A DNA stretch of 50,545 nt from an uncultured Porphyromonadaceae bacterium (GCA_900555715.1 USMC01000018.1:1-50545), one strand, 5' to 3'; positions 7,885 to 16,958 are shown, numbered from the stretch's first letter. Program-made: numbers and translations. Notes: generated by a model not told the origin, from the sequence alone.

Positions 7885-9035
7885 AAAACACAATCATAGC
7901 AATCATTTTTTCTGCCCTGCTCTCAGGCGCCACAGGCTGTCGCGAAGACGAGCTTGTGGTGCCGACGGAGTATGACATCATAGGAAGCACAGCGGCGCCG
8001 GACTCGCGCATCCGCGGTTTCTATCTTGTCAACGAAGGAAATATGGGCTCGAACAAATGTACGCTCGACTATTGCGACTATCTCACCGGGCTTTATGCGC
8101 GCAATTTCTACGCTGAACGGAATCCGGACGTCATCAAGGAACTCGGCGACGTCGGCAACGACATCGGAATCTATGGTTCCAAGCTCTATGTAGTTGTTAA
8201 CTGCTCCCACAAGGTAGAGGTACTCGACGCGCACACAGGTGTACGGATAGGTCAGGTAGATATTCCCAACTGCCGCTACGTGCGCTTCCATCGGGGGAAG
8301 GCTTACATCAGCTCATACGTTGGTCCAGTCCTTATAGATCCGTCCGCACCTAAGGGGGCTGTCTACGAGATGGACACAACATCGCTCCGCGTGACGCGCA
8401 AAGTCACCGTAGGTTATCAGCCGGAGGAAATGGAAATTGTCGACGACTATATGTACGTTGCCAACTCCGGTGGCTACCGTCCTCCGCAGTACGACAACAC
8501 AGTGTCTGTCGTCCAGATGCTCGATTTCAAGCAGGTACGCCAGATTCCTGTCGGCATCAATCTTCACCGGCTCAAAAAGGACAGATATAAGAAACTGTGG
8601 ATTACCAGCCGCGGTGACTATATGAACCGACCGTCGCGGCTCTACGTCCTTGAGAAGAAAGCTGGTTACAACCGGATGGAAGTCACCGACACTATTCCTG
8701 TCGCCTGTTCGAATATGGCAATCAAAGGCGATTCTCTGTACTACTACGCTACCGAATGGAATAACTTTACCGCATCCAACACAATCAGCTACGGCATCAT
8801 CGACGTCCGCACCAAAAAAGTTGTCAGTACCAGTTTCATCACCGACGGCACGGAGAAAGACATCGAGATTCCCTACGGAATCGCCGTCCATCCGGAGACA
8901 GGGGAGATTCTTGTGACCGACGCTAAAAACTATGTCAGCAGCGGCGCTCTCCACTGTTATTCTCCAACTGGAAAAAAGAAGTGGACTGTCCGCACCGGCG
9001 ACATACCGGCTCATATTGTATTCTTGCCAAAATGA
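7881..9035 (+). CDS. btuG: BtuG-like surface cobalamin-binding beta-propeller lipoprotein
   Basis: A 384-residue lipoprotein whose signal peptide ends at ATGC (Cys20). After a short linker it has repeated propeller-blade strands: GFYLVNEGNMGSNK, then ELGDVGNDIGIYGSKLYVVVNCSHKV (given here in two parts of one region), then a blade with VGYQPEEMEIV. These match the YncE-like propeller family that includes BtuG of Bacteroides, a surface lipoprotein that binds B12 very tightly and caps BtuB. The start overlaps the btuB stop (ATGA at 7881-7884), implying translational coupling and near-equal amounts of the two partners. A gene with the same ATGA overlap follows. The name rests on motif resemblance and context. 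Confidence 0.85.
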   Translation: MKNTIIAIIFSALLSGATGCREDELVVPTEYDIIGSTAAPDSRIRGFYLVNEGNMGSNKCTLDYCDYLTGLYARNFYAERNPDVIKELGDVGNDIGIYGSKLYVVVNCSHKVEVLDAHTGVRIGQVDIPNCRYVRFHRGKAYISSYVGPVLIDPSAPKGAVYEMDTTSLRVTRKVTVGYQPEEMEIVDDYMYVANSGGYRPPQYDNTVSVVQMLDFKQVRQIPVGINLHRLKKDRYKKLWITSRGDYMNRPSRLYVLEKKAGYNRMEVTDTIPVACSNMAIKGDSLYYYATEWNNFTASNTISYGIIDVRTKKVVSTSFITDGTEKDIEIPYGIAVHPETGEILVTDAKNYVSSGALHCYSPTGKKKWTVRTGDIPAHIVFLPK

Positions 9036-10240
9036 AAAGATATTTGTTCATATTATCCGCAACAGCCGTGCTGCTGTCGTGCAGTCATGAGGTCAGTACC
9101 GTAAGCCTCGGTATTGACGATGTATACCGCATCGCGCGTATGCAGAAGCTCGAACTGCAGCCGGCGCTAACCGGCGCCGCCTATTCATGGAAAGTCAACG
9201 GAACGGAGGTGAGTACGGAGCGCCGTTTCATATTTCTCGAAGCGGAGGAGGGCACGTATGTTGTCGATTTCGAGATTATAGATCCTGTCACGCCATATCA
9301 GTTCACTTTCACTGTCAATGTAGTGCACGAGGAAGTGGAGTACAGTCCGTACATAGCCCGTGTGTATGAATACCGTCCTGCGCCCGGACAGTTCGTCAAT
9401 GAGATGCCCAAATATGAACCCGGCGACACTGAATCTGATATGGTGCAGAAAGCCGAAGACTGCATATCCGGCAAGAACGACGTGATGATTTCGCTCGGTG
9501 CATACGGCGGATACGTCACTTTCGGCTTCGACCATACTGTTGTGAACATTCCCGGAGAATACGACTTCCGTATCTGGGGCAACGCTTTCTATGAACTCCA
9601 GAATCCTGAACTGAAAGGCGGCTCATGCGAACCCGGCATCGTGTGGGTGAGCTACGATGCGAACTGCAACGGCGTTCCGGACGACGAATGGTTCGAGCTT
9701 GCCGGCTCCGACTATGATAATACCGGCACGAAGCATCATTACACTGTCACATATATGCGTCCCGACCCTGACAAGCCGAAAGTGCCTGAAAACGGATTCG
9801 TCGACGATGCCGAATATATCGCATGGCGCGACAGCGAAGGCGCCACGGGATATGTGAAGAAGAATATCTTTCATGGGCAGAGCTATTTCCCGAACTGGCT
9901 TGATGTCGACGATTACAGCTTCACAGGTTCCTGCCTGCCGCGCAACAGTGTCGATACGAGCGGCAACGGCACCTATTATGTGCTGTATTCCTTCGCATGG
10001 GGCTATGTCGACAACCATCCCAACGATTTTGCCGATCTGAATTCTTTCAAAATCGACTGGGCGGTCGATTCCGATGGAAACCCCGTGAAACTGCCAGGCA
10101 TCGACTTCGTGCGTGTACAGACAGGCATAAACCAGTATAACGGCTGGATAGGAGAGACATCCACAGAGCTGTCGAAGGCTGTGGACCTTCATATTCCCAT
10201 CCTTCCTGACATGCCGTCAGATCCGCTCGGATGCAATTGA
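9032..10240 (+). CDS. PKD-like surface lipoprotein of the corrinoid locus
   Basis: A 402-residue lipoprotein (lipobox LLSC, Cys17). The start is ATG 9032, which overlaps the preceding stop as ATGA. An earlier in-frame start at 8981 would lie inside btuG and lack a signal peptide. Residues ~22-108 look like a PKD/Ig-like domain (AYSWKVNGTEV, then GTYVVDFEI). Residues ~109-388 form a globular domain beginning YRPAPGQF, with GGYVTFGFDHTV, WFELAGSDY, HGQSYFPNW and GWIGETSTEL. The same domain recurs in the 1149-residue protein of this operon. Proteins of this kind accompany btuB/btuG in other Bacteroidales, where a second lipoprotein class (BtuH) also binds B12. A BtuH-like role is possible but unproven. 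Confidence 0.75.
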   Translation: MKRYLFILSATAVLLSCSHEVSTVSLGIDDVYRIARMQKLELQPALTGAAYSWKVNGTEVSTERRFIFLEAEEGTYVVDFEIIDPVTPYQFTFTVNVVHEEVEYSPYIARVYEYRPAPGQFVNEMPKYEPGDTESDMVQKAEDCISGKNDVMISLGAYGGYVTFGFDHTVVNIPGEYDFRIWGNAFYELQNPELKGGSCEPGIVWVSYDANCNGVPDDEWFELAGSDYDNTGTKHHYTVTYMRPDPDKPKVPENGFVDDAEYIAWRDSEGATGYVKKNIFHGQSYFPNWLDVDDYSFTGSCLPRNSVDTSGNGTYYVLYSFAWGYVDNHPNDFADLNSFKIDWAVDSDGNPVKLPGIDFVRVQTGINQYNGWIGETSTELSKAVDLHIPILPDMPSDPLGCN

Positions 10241-10257
10241 AAAAACAATATAAACAT

Positions 10258-11712
10258 ATGAAACGGATACTCATTCTCTTTCTCACCTCTGCCGCACTGT
10301 GTGCCGGCGCAGCCGAAAAGGACTATTCCGACGGTGTTTTTATCGTCAATGAAGACTGGTACGGTCATCAGAACTCGACTGTCAATTTTCTCCGGCCTTA
10401 CGATAAGGATGGCAACTATTGGGAATACCGCATCTTCCAGGAGGCAAACCCTGACAAAGAACTTGGTTGCACCAACCAGTTCGGAGCCATCCACGACGGC
10501 AGGTTCTTTCTCATTGCCAAGCAGGACCGTGATCCCGGTGCCTCAGTATCCGGCGGCAGAATCACGGTTGCAGACGCACGTACCATGAAGATGCTGTTTC
10601 AGAGTTCACTCATAGATCCTACAGGTCAGCAGTGCGACGGGCGTTCTTTCGTCGGTCTCGACGCTCACAAGGGATATATTTCGACAAGCCACGGCGTGTG
10701 GGTTTTCAATCTTGACAATTATACTGTCGGCAAATGCATTGCCGGCACCGAAAATCCGAACGGACATTCCACAACCGGCAATACAGACTCATCGGGTCCG
10801 CTCTATCACGGACAGTGCGGCACGATGGTTGTTGCCGAAGGCAAGCTCTTCGTGGCGCATCAGGCATACGGAATGCTTGTCATAAACACCACTACCGACG
10901 AGCTTGAGAATACCTTCACTATTGGCGACAAAACACTGCCCGGAGCAGGTATAGGCTCGATAGTACGCTCAAAGGACGGAAATCTGTGGCTAAGTGTGGC
11001 AAAAGATATTCAGGGCATGGGCGAAACAATTCCTTATATCATACGGGTCAATCCCCGAACATTGGAATGGAAAACGTTCCGGCTTCCCGACGGCATCTAT
11101 TCTCCGGCAGTTTCGTGGTATGCGTGGACGCCCGACGGTTTCTGCGCGTCGACGAAGAATAATTGCCTTTACTGGAACGGCGGATTCAACAACTGGTTCA
11201 GCAACACAATGGTGTTTAAATACGACATCGACAACGACCGGTTCTCGAAAATCGTCGACCTGACAACCGACACTTCGGCGAATCCATGGAAGCTATACGG
11301 CTGTTCCATGCGAGTGCACCCTGATACCGATGAGCTGTATATGTCGCTCTACCATGAGTTCGGTTCGCCTGTCTATATCACACGTCGCTACGACGCCGAC
11401 GGCAATCTGCTGCAGGACTATGACATGATCGAGAACTACTGGTTTCCGTCGCTGCCCGTATTCCCTACAGAAGAAAATATGAACGGCATTAACCCTGTCG
11501 GTGCTCCGGCAGCTCCTGGTATTGTGCTTGAGGAGGGCTGCCGTATCACCGTGAACAATGCAGACGGGATGCTGCTCGAAATATTCAATATTCAGGGTGT
11601 GTGCGTGCGTTCTGTTGCCGTCGCCGGCGAGAGATGTACGATTGAAACCGCTCTTCCTGCAGGCGTTTATATAGCGCGGGTGGGCGGAAAAGCTTTGAAA
11701 TTCAGAAGATAA
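10258..11712 (+). CDS. Second propeller protein (DUF5074-like) with type IX sorting domain
   Basis: A 484-residue protein counted from ATG 10258, where a normal SPI signal peptide begins (MKRILILFLTSAALCAGA). There is no lipobox. The in-frame ATG at 10231 would add an unlikely hydrophilic start. The core (about 25-405) is a predicted beta-propeller related to the DUF5074/YncE group (DGVFIVNEDWYG, IHDGRFFLIAKQD, SFVGLDAHKGYISTSHG). The last ~75 residues resemble a type IX secretion C-terminal domain (LLEIFNIQGVCVRSV, LPAGVYIARVGGK, final FRR). It is therefore probably exported through the type IX machinery and attached by other means than the BtuG lipoprotein. Its place in the riboswitch operon suggests corrinoid binding. 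Confidence 0.75.
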   Translation: MKRILILFLTSAALCAGAAEKDYSDGVFIVNEDWYGHQNSTVNFLRPYDKDGNYWEYRIFQEANPDKELGCTNQFGAIHDGRFFLIAKQDRDPGASVSGGRITVADARTMKMLFQSSLIDPTGQQCDGRSFVGLDAHKGYISTSHGVWVFNLDNYTVGKCIAGTENPNGHSTTGNTDSSGPLYHGQCGTMVVAEGKLFVAHQAYGMLVINTTTDELENTFTIGDKTLPGAGIGSIVRSKDGNLWLSVAKDIQGMGETIPYIIRVNPRTLEWKTFRLPDGIYSPAVSWYAWTPDGFCASTKNNCLYWNGGFNNWFSNTMVFKYDIDNDRFSKIVDLTTDTSANPWKLYGCSMRVHPDTDELYMSLYHEFGSPVYITRRYDADGNLLQDYDMIENYWFPSLPVFPTEENMNGINPVGAPAAPGIVLEEGCRITVNNADGMLLEIFNIQGVCVRSVAVAGERCTIETALPAGVYIARVGGKALKFRR

Positions 11713-11739
11713 ACCCATATATCATTAAATATTTTTGTA

Positions 11740-14700
11740 ATGTTCAACACACAATCAACAGCAGCAGTGATCGTGGCTCTTGCTTCTTTCACATCCTTCG
11801 GTGTGGAAGCTCAGTTGTCGGCGCTGGAGACTCAGCCCTATAAGGCTGTGGCCCGCCCCGACATCAAAACCACCGATCAGCTCTGGGGAGAATTCTTTAA
11901 GCTCCCCGACGGATTCAATCAGTACGACAATACTGATTTTGGCGAGAAAGGTCTCACATTCACTTATGAATGTTCGAATCCCGACCTTCTCAAAGTCACC
12001 AACTGCGGCTTCAATCCTGACCCCGAAGTCCGCTATCGCAAAAACAACATCACCTGGTATGTCGAGCCTATGAAGTTCGGCGAGGCAACCCTGACTGTCA
12101 CAGCCCACTATAACGGCGAGGAGGTGACCGCCACGCGCGAGTTCATCATCGGCGATGTACCGTCTCCCATTTTCACGCCGTCCAAGCCTAATATCTATAA
12201 TCTTGGCGGTGTGCACAACGGAAAGCCAAAGACGGTGACTACATACATGTCGACGTTCTTCACTATGCCCGACGGCTGGCGCGACCCGCAGATATGGGAA
12301 GAATACGGCATCACATGGGGTGTCGACGTCGACAACAAGGATCTGGTATCCGGGATAAAGACAAGTGTCGACGGTTCGTATGCCAAGATAGAAATCACAG
12401 TCGAGCCTATTACGGCGGAAGCTACACTCACGGCATGGGTAGAACGCGGCGGTGTACGCGCCGAATCGCCGTTCAATTTCGAATCCTATGCCGCCAAGGC
12501 TGTCGACGATGAACTTTATGTTCTTCTTGCCGACAATCAGGAGGTAGATGTGGACGTTCTGTCGAACGACAAATACATGACAGGAAAAACTGTCGAACTC
12601 GCAATTGTCGGGGCACCCCGCTATGGAAAGGTGGAGACAAAAAACATTCTCGACAAGTGGGGTCGCGAAAGTCTCGGTCTAAGCTTCAAGCTCGAAAAAG
12701 CGGAAGGCATCGAGGCATGGTGCAGCGACGACTTTACATACCGTCTTACCATAAAGGAAGAAGACGGCACGGAAATAGAAAGTTCTGTCGCCACTGTCAG
12801 GACTGTTCTGCGTCCTAATCCTGCTATTTCGAAAATCCACGAGTTTGTGGCTGCTCCCGGACAGTTCACCAACAATCTCTATAACGCCAAAGCCCTTATT
12901 GGTTCCGGCGGCAGCAGCGGCAGCAGCAGCGTTCCCGCGACAACAGGCATGGTTTCGCTCGGAACTTTCGGCGGATATATCGTCTTCGGTTTCGACAGCC
13001 CGATATACAATGATCCCCGCAACCCCTACGGTGTCGACTTTACCATCGGCGGCAATGCCTTCAAGGCAGCACAGCATGGCTATTGGAGTGAACCGGGCGC
13101 AGTGATGGTTATGCGCGACGACAACCACAACGGCGAACCTGACGACACTTGGTATGAACTTGCCGGTTCCGACTACTGGTTCAAGACCACACGCCACAAC
13201 ATCACACGCACATTCTATGATCCCGGCTATGCGAGCCGCTATCCTGTCTACTTCACCACAAGCGACGGCGAGACCGGCGCGCTACCGACGAACCAGTTCC
13301 ATTCACAGAGCTATTTCCCTGATAAGTACTGCTATCCTGACGCAAACATCGTCGACGGCAAACTGACACTCGGCGGAACTCTCATACAGGGCACATACGA
13401 CCGACGCACGCCAAACTATATAGAAACATACCGTCCTTTTGCCTTCGGCTACTGCGACAACCACGCCACAAACGGCGACATATCAATTCCGAAGAATCCT
13501 TACTATGCCGAGACTGCTGCCGACGGTACTGTCATCGAACCTACCGACGGCTTTGACATCAGCTGGGCTGTCGACAAAGACGGCAACTATGTCGAACTCG
13601 ACCATATTGATTTTGTGAAGGTTTACAATGCCATCGACGAAAACTGCGGCTGGCTCGGCGAATCATCGACCGAAGTCGCCGGATTCTCTATGACACGACC
13701 CGATTTCAATCAGGAAGCTCCGGGCGACTACTATCTCAACTATGCCAACGTCACACAGCTTATGGTCGAGCTCGGCAAGACTTGCGAATACGAAGGATTC
13801 GCATTCCACAACGGCAGACCTATGTTTGATGCAAAGGCTACATGGAGTGTAGAAGACCCTGAAATTGGTACGATTGACGAAAACGGTGTCTTCACTGCTA
13901 AAAAAATCGGCAACACGAAGATTCATTTCTCTGCTACCGACCTTGCTGCTGACGATGTTTTCGAAGTTGAAGTAGTGACGCTCAACGGAGTTGTCATCTG
14001 TCCTGAAGGACATGCGGCGGATATCAACGAAATCAATATGCTCGTAGGCGATCATCAGTGGCTCAACACCGAGAGCACCGTCGAAGGCGGTTCTACCGTT
14101 CTCGGGTCGAAGGCAGACCGCTATATCTATGATACCTACACATGGACAAGTTCTGATCCTGAAGTTATCGAAATCGACAACTGGGGGTCGCTGACGGCAC
14201 ATAAGCTGGGAAGCGTTACCCTTACTGTCACTTCCAACTCCAATCCGTCACTTACGGCAAGCATCAATGTGAATGTCATCGAGACACCGGAGGTCAAGCG
14301 TGTCTGCAACTATCTTGTCGTCGAAGACCAGAACCTTTCTCAGGAAGAATTAAATGCCAAGAACTTCACCTGCCGTGAAATTTTTGACGCAAGCTACCGT
14401 TCGGAACGTGTCACCAACTACAAGACCGTCGACATGAAGATAGCCGCTGTCGAGCCAGCCGAATATGCCGACCTATTCTACATCAGCAACAACCGTCTGC
14501 TCAACCGTCTCGAAAAGGGCGACTGGAGGGAATACCTTCTTACGATCGAAGGGACTCTCGACGGCGTGACAACAACATATAAAGTCCCGTTCCTGCACAC
14601 AAGCGGTTACAACACCATCATGCCGCCTACAATAAACGAAAATGCCGAGATGATTGTAGATACAGCGACACGTCTCGGAACGCTCGACCTCGCCACTGTA

Positions 14701-15189
14701 TTCATCCCCGGCGGCTATGAAGGTCTTTATAAAACCGAATATCGCCTTGCATCGTCCAACGAGTTCCCAGAGGACGCCAAGGTAGAGATTGCCGACGGCA
14801 TCCTCTCGTTCAGCTACGACGGCGAGGTAATGCCCGATGTCAAGACCATTGTTGTCGAAGGACGGGTGATGCGCAACTCTCAGAAAGTAGCGGCTGCAAC
14901 GCCTCAGTCGCCTCAGTGGCAGCCGGTCAGCGTAACTGTCAAAACCGGTACTGTTACAGGTGTCGAAGAAATAAGCTCCGAAGCCCTTGTCCTTTACCCG
15001 AACCCCGCTGTGTATGCCTTTACAATCAATGTTGAAGAGCCCGCACAAGTGCGCATCTATACAGTAGGCGGTGCTCTTGTCGCCGACACCGTCCTCAACC
15101 CCGGCGAGTCTGTCGATGTCTCCGCACTCCCTGAAGGCATCTACATGGTAGTTGCCGGCGGCAGGACTTTCCGTCTTGTCAAAAAGTAA
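11740..15189 (+). CDS. 1149-residue Ig-like/PKD-like surface protein with type IX sorting domain
   Basis: A large secreted protein with an SPI signal peptide (cleavage near VEA-QL). In order it has two N-terminal beta domains (~25-255), an Ig/cadherin-like region (~255-360, DVLSNDKY), and the APGQF domain (~365-650) shared with the 402-residue lipoprotein (GGYIVFGFD, WYELAGSDY, HSQSYFPDK, GWLGESSTEV). Two BIG2-like domains follow (~670-860, ATWSVEDPEIG and WTSSDPEVIEI), then a further beta region and a type IX C-terminal domain (LYPNPA, VRIYTVGG, LPEGIYMVV). A Gly/Ser stretch (GSGGSSGSSS, ~387-397) interrupts the start of the shared domain. It is the last gene of the riboswitch operon, 27 bp after the previous gene, with a terminator after it. 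I infer a long surface stalk that presents a corrinoid- or partner-binding module. Confidence 0.75.
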   Translation: MFNTQSTAAVIVALASFTSFGVEAQLSALETQPYKAVARPDIKTTDQLWGEFFKLPDGFNQYDNTDFGEKGLTFTYECSNPDLLKVTNCGFNPDPEVRYRKNNITWYVEPMKFGEATLTVTAHYNGEEVTATREFIIGDVPSPIFTPSKPNIYNLGGVHNGKPKTVTTYMSTFFTMPDGWRDPQIWEEYGITWGVDVDNKDLVSGIKTSVDGSYAKIEITVEPITAEATLTAWVERGGVRAESPFNFESYAAKAVDDELYVLLADNQEVDVDVLSNDKYMTGKTVELAIVGAPRYGKVETKNILDKWGRESLGLSFKLEKAEGIEAWCSDDFTYRLTIKEEDGTEIESSVATVRTVLRPNPAISKIHEFVAAPGQFTNNLYNAKALIGSGGSSGSSSVPATTGMVSLGTFGGYIVFGFDSPIYNDPRNPYGVDFTIGGNAFKAAQHGYWSEPGAVMVMRDDNHNGEPDDTWYELAGSDYWFKTTRHNITRTFYDPGYASRYPVYFTTSDGETGALPTNQFHSQSYFPDKYCYPDANIVDGKLTLGGTLIQGTYDRRTPNYIETYRPFAFGYCDNHATNGDISIPKNPYYAETAADGTVIEPTDGFDISWAVDKDGNYVELDHIDFVKVYNAIDENCGWLGESSTEVAGFSMTRPDFNQEAPGDYYLNYANVTQLMVELGKTCEYEGFAFHNGRPMFDAKATWSVEDPEIGTIDENGVFTAKKIGNTKIHFSATDLAADDVFEVEVVTLNGVVICPEGHAADINEINMLVGDHQWLNTESTVEGGSTVLGSKADRYIYDTYTWTSSDPEVIEIDNWGSLTAHKLGSVTLTVTSNSNPSLTASINVNVIETPEVKRVCNYLVVEDQNLSQEELNAKNFTCREIFDASYRSERVTNYKTVDMKIAAVEPAEYADLFYISNNRLLNRLEKGDWREYLLTIEGTLDGVTTTYKVPFLHTSGYNTIMPPTINENAEMIVDTATRLGTLDLATVFIPGGYEGLYKTEYRLASSNEFPEDAKVEIADGILSFSYDGEVMPDVKTIVVEGRVMRNSQKVAAATPQSPQWQPVSVTVKTGTVTGVEEISSEALVLYPNPAVYAFTINVEEPAQVRIYTVGGALVADTVLNPGESVDVSALPEGIYMVVAGGRTFRLVKK

Positions 15190-15210
15190 TCAAACCATCG
15201 TTTTTCTGCC

Positions 15211-15245
15211 ATCCCGGGTGTTCCGTGTGAATGCCCGGGATTTTA
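15211..15245 (+). terminator. Terminator of the corrinoid operon
   Basis: An 8-bp stem ATCCCGGG / CCCGGGAT with a ~15-base loop, followed by TTTTACATTTTT. It lies 21 bp after the last gene of the operon. Confidence 0.8.
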
Positions 15246-15303
15246 CATTTTTAGATTTTTTGATTTTTAAGGAAAGACGGGTGACTTTTTGCGGAAAAAT
15301 CCA

Positions 15304-15311
15304 TAAATTTG
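15304..15311 (+). promoter_or_regulatory. -7 element before the DHH phosphoesterase gene
   Basis: TAAATTTG matches TAnnTTTG, but no TTTG is found 19-21 bp upstream. Its end lies only 4 bases before ATG 15316, so transcription would start at about the start codon. Confidence 0.5.
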
Positions 15312-15315
15312 CAAG

Positions 15316-16359
15316 ATGATTTCGCAGAAGTTAAACGAAACAAGTATCCGGCAGGCAAAAGCGCTGCTGGAACAGGCTCAGGCAATAACGGTTATATGCC
15401 ATACGAGCCCCGACGGCGATGCCATAGGCTCGTCGCTGGCGGCTGCTCATGTGCTGTCGGCGATAGGAAAAGACGTGCGCATTGTCGTGCCCGACGATTT
15501 TCTGTTCTACCTCCGCGGTCTTCCGGGAGCGGGTGAGATTGTAAACGCCGCCAAATATCCGGAATTCGCAGCGAAGCTCATAGCAGAGACAGATCTTCTG
15601 CTCTGTCTCGATTTCAACGAGCCCGGTCGTGTAGGGCGTCTGAAAGATGCGCTCACGACGGCGACAGCGCCGAAAATCCTCATAGACCATCATCCGAATC
15701 CGTCGATAGACGCAGATGTGGTGATTTCCCATCCCGAGATGTCGTCGACATGTTATCTTCTGTTCCGCTTTCTGTGCCGCCTGGAGCTTTTCGGGTTCAT
15801 CGACCGTCAGGCATCGGAGTGCATCCTCGCCGGCATGATGACCGACACCGGCAACTTCTCCTACAGCTGCGACGACCCCGAGCTATATATCGTCGAGGCG
15901 GAACTGGTGCGCAAGGGCGCTGACAAGGAAAAGCTGTGCCGTATGCTCTTCAACACACAGAGCGCAAACAGTATGCGCCTCAACGCATACGCTATTCTCG
16001 AGAAGATGACATTCTTTGCCGACGAGCGCACTGCGCTCATAACACTCCGGCGCGACGAGCTCAACCGATTCCATTACACCAAAGGCGATACTGAAGGGCT
16101 CGTCAACCGTCCGCTCGCCATTCCCGGAATCGACATCAGCGTTTTCATGCGTCAGGAGAGCGACTGCATCCGTGTGTCGCTGCGGTCGGTGGGCGATATC
16201 CCTGTCAATATCATAGCATCCGAACTCTTCGGCGGCGGCGGACACCTCAATGCCGCCGGCGGTGAATATTTCGGCAGCATAGACGAGGCAGCTGAGCATC
16301 TGCGCAATCATCTCGGCGAGATCCGCCGTCGTTTCATTGATAATAAACAAAGCAAATAA
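15316..16359 (+). CDS. DHH-family phosphoesterase (NrnA-like oligoribonuclease/pAp phosphatase)
   Basis: A 347-residue cytoplasmic protein. The N-terminal DHH domain shows HTSPDGDA (Asp33, Asp35), an Asp near residue 99 in LCLDFNEP, and the family signature DHH at 124-126 with ILIDHHPNP. The C-terminal DHHA1 domain has the glycine-rich GGGGHLNAAGG at about 307-317. These are the metal- and substrate-binding elements of the NrnA group, which degrades short RNA oligonucleotides and/or pAp using Mn2+. It is followed at 10 bp by a DUF4827 gene and then glmM, an order seen in other Bacteroidales, so this looks like a conserved housekeeping operon. Confidence 0.9.
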   Translation: MISQKLNETSIRQAKALLEQAQAITVICHTSPDGDAIGSSLAAAHVLSAIGKDVRIVVPDDFLFYLRGLPGAGEIVNAAKYPEFAAKLIAETDLLLCLDFNEPGRVGRLKDALTTATAPKILIDHHPNPSIDADVVISHPEMSSTCYLLFRFLCRLELFGFIDRQASECILAGMMTDTGNFSYSCDDPELYIVEAELVRKGADKEKLCRMLFNTQSANSMRLNAYAILEKMTFFADERTALITLRRDELNRFHYTKGDTEGLVNRPLAIPGIDISVFMRQESDCIRVSLRSVGDIPVNIIASELFGGGGHLNAAGGEYFGSIDEAAEHLRNHLGEIRRRFIDNKQSK

Positions 16360-16369
16360 CCAACAGCAA

Positions 16370-16939
16370 ATGAAAATATTCAAAGCAAGCTCCGTTTCCA
16401 TCCTTCTTGCCATCGCGTCGCTTCTGACGGCATCGTGCAACGACGATCGTTCGTATGCCGACCTGCTCAAGGAGCAGGACCGCTCCGTCAACCGCTTCCT
16501 CGCCGACCAGACGGTGATTCTGGAAGTGCCTGCCGACTCAGTGTTCGAGACGGGTGAGGATGCTCCCTACTACCGCCTCAACGACGATGCCACCCTATAT
16601 ATGCAGGTGCTTGACGCCGGCACGCCAGGCAACCGTGTGGCAGACGACGAGCAGATATATTTCCGCTATACCCGCTATGCGCTCGCCTACTATGCCGACG
16701 GCAAGCTCCCCGCCGGCGCAGGCAACAATATTACGCTCAGTCCGGCATGGTTCCGCTACAACAACTACAGCCTTCAGTCGTCGTACAACTGGGGAACTGG
16801 TGTGCAGAAACCGTTGTCCTATCTGCCTGTCGACTGCAAGGTGAATCTTATTGTCAAGGCACAGGACGGTTTCGTTCAGGAACAGGCAGAAGTTCAGCCA
16901 TATCTTTTAACGCTCACTTATGAGCGCCGTCAGCAATAA
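16370..16939 (+). CDS. DUF4827 lipoprotein
   Basis: A 189-residue lipoprotein counted from ATG 16370, where the signal peptide MKIFKASSVSILLAIAS begins (lipobox TASC, Cys23). The upstream in-frame ATG at 16337 lies inside the DHH gene and would spoil the signal peptide. The body resembles DUF4827, a Bacteroidetes family distantly like FKBP-type peptidyl-prolyl isomerases (the region around YYRLNDDATLYMQVL). It is probably periplasmic or on the inner face of the outer membrane and may help protein folding, but no activity is proven. It sits between the DHH gene and glmM. Confidence 0.8.
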   Translation: MKIFKASSVSILLAIASLLTASCNDDRSYADLLKEQDRSVNRFLADQTVILEVPADSVFETGEDAPYYRLNDDATLYMQVLDAGTPGNRVADDEQIYFRYTRYALAYYADGKLPAGAGNNITLSPAWFRYNNYSLQSSYNWGTGVQKPLSYLPVDCKVNLIVKAQDGFVQEQAEVQPYLLTLTYERRQQ

Positions 16940-16958
16940 CAAGCAAGAACATAACAAA

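Noticed and set aside
8981..9031. Longer start for the PKD-like lipoprotein gene at 8981
   Set aside because: It would put 17 residues from inside btuG before a perfect lipoprotein signal peptide that begins at 9032.
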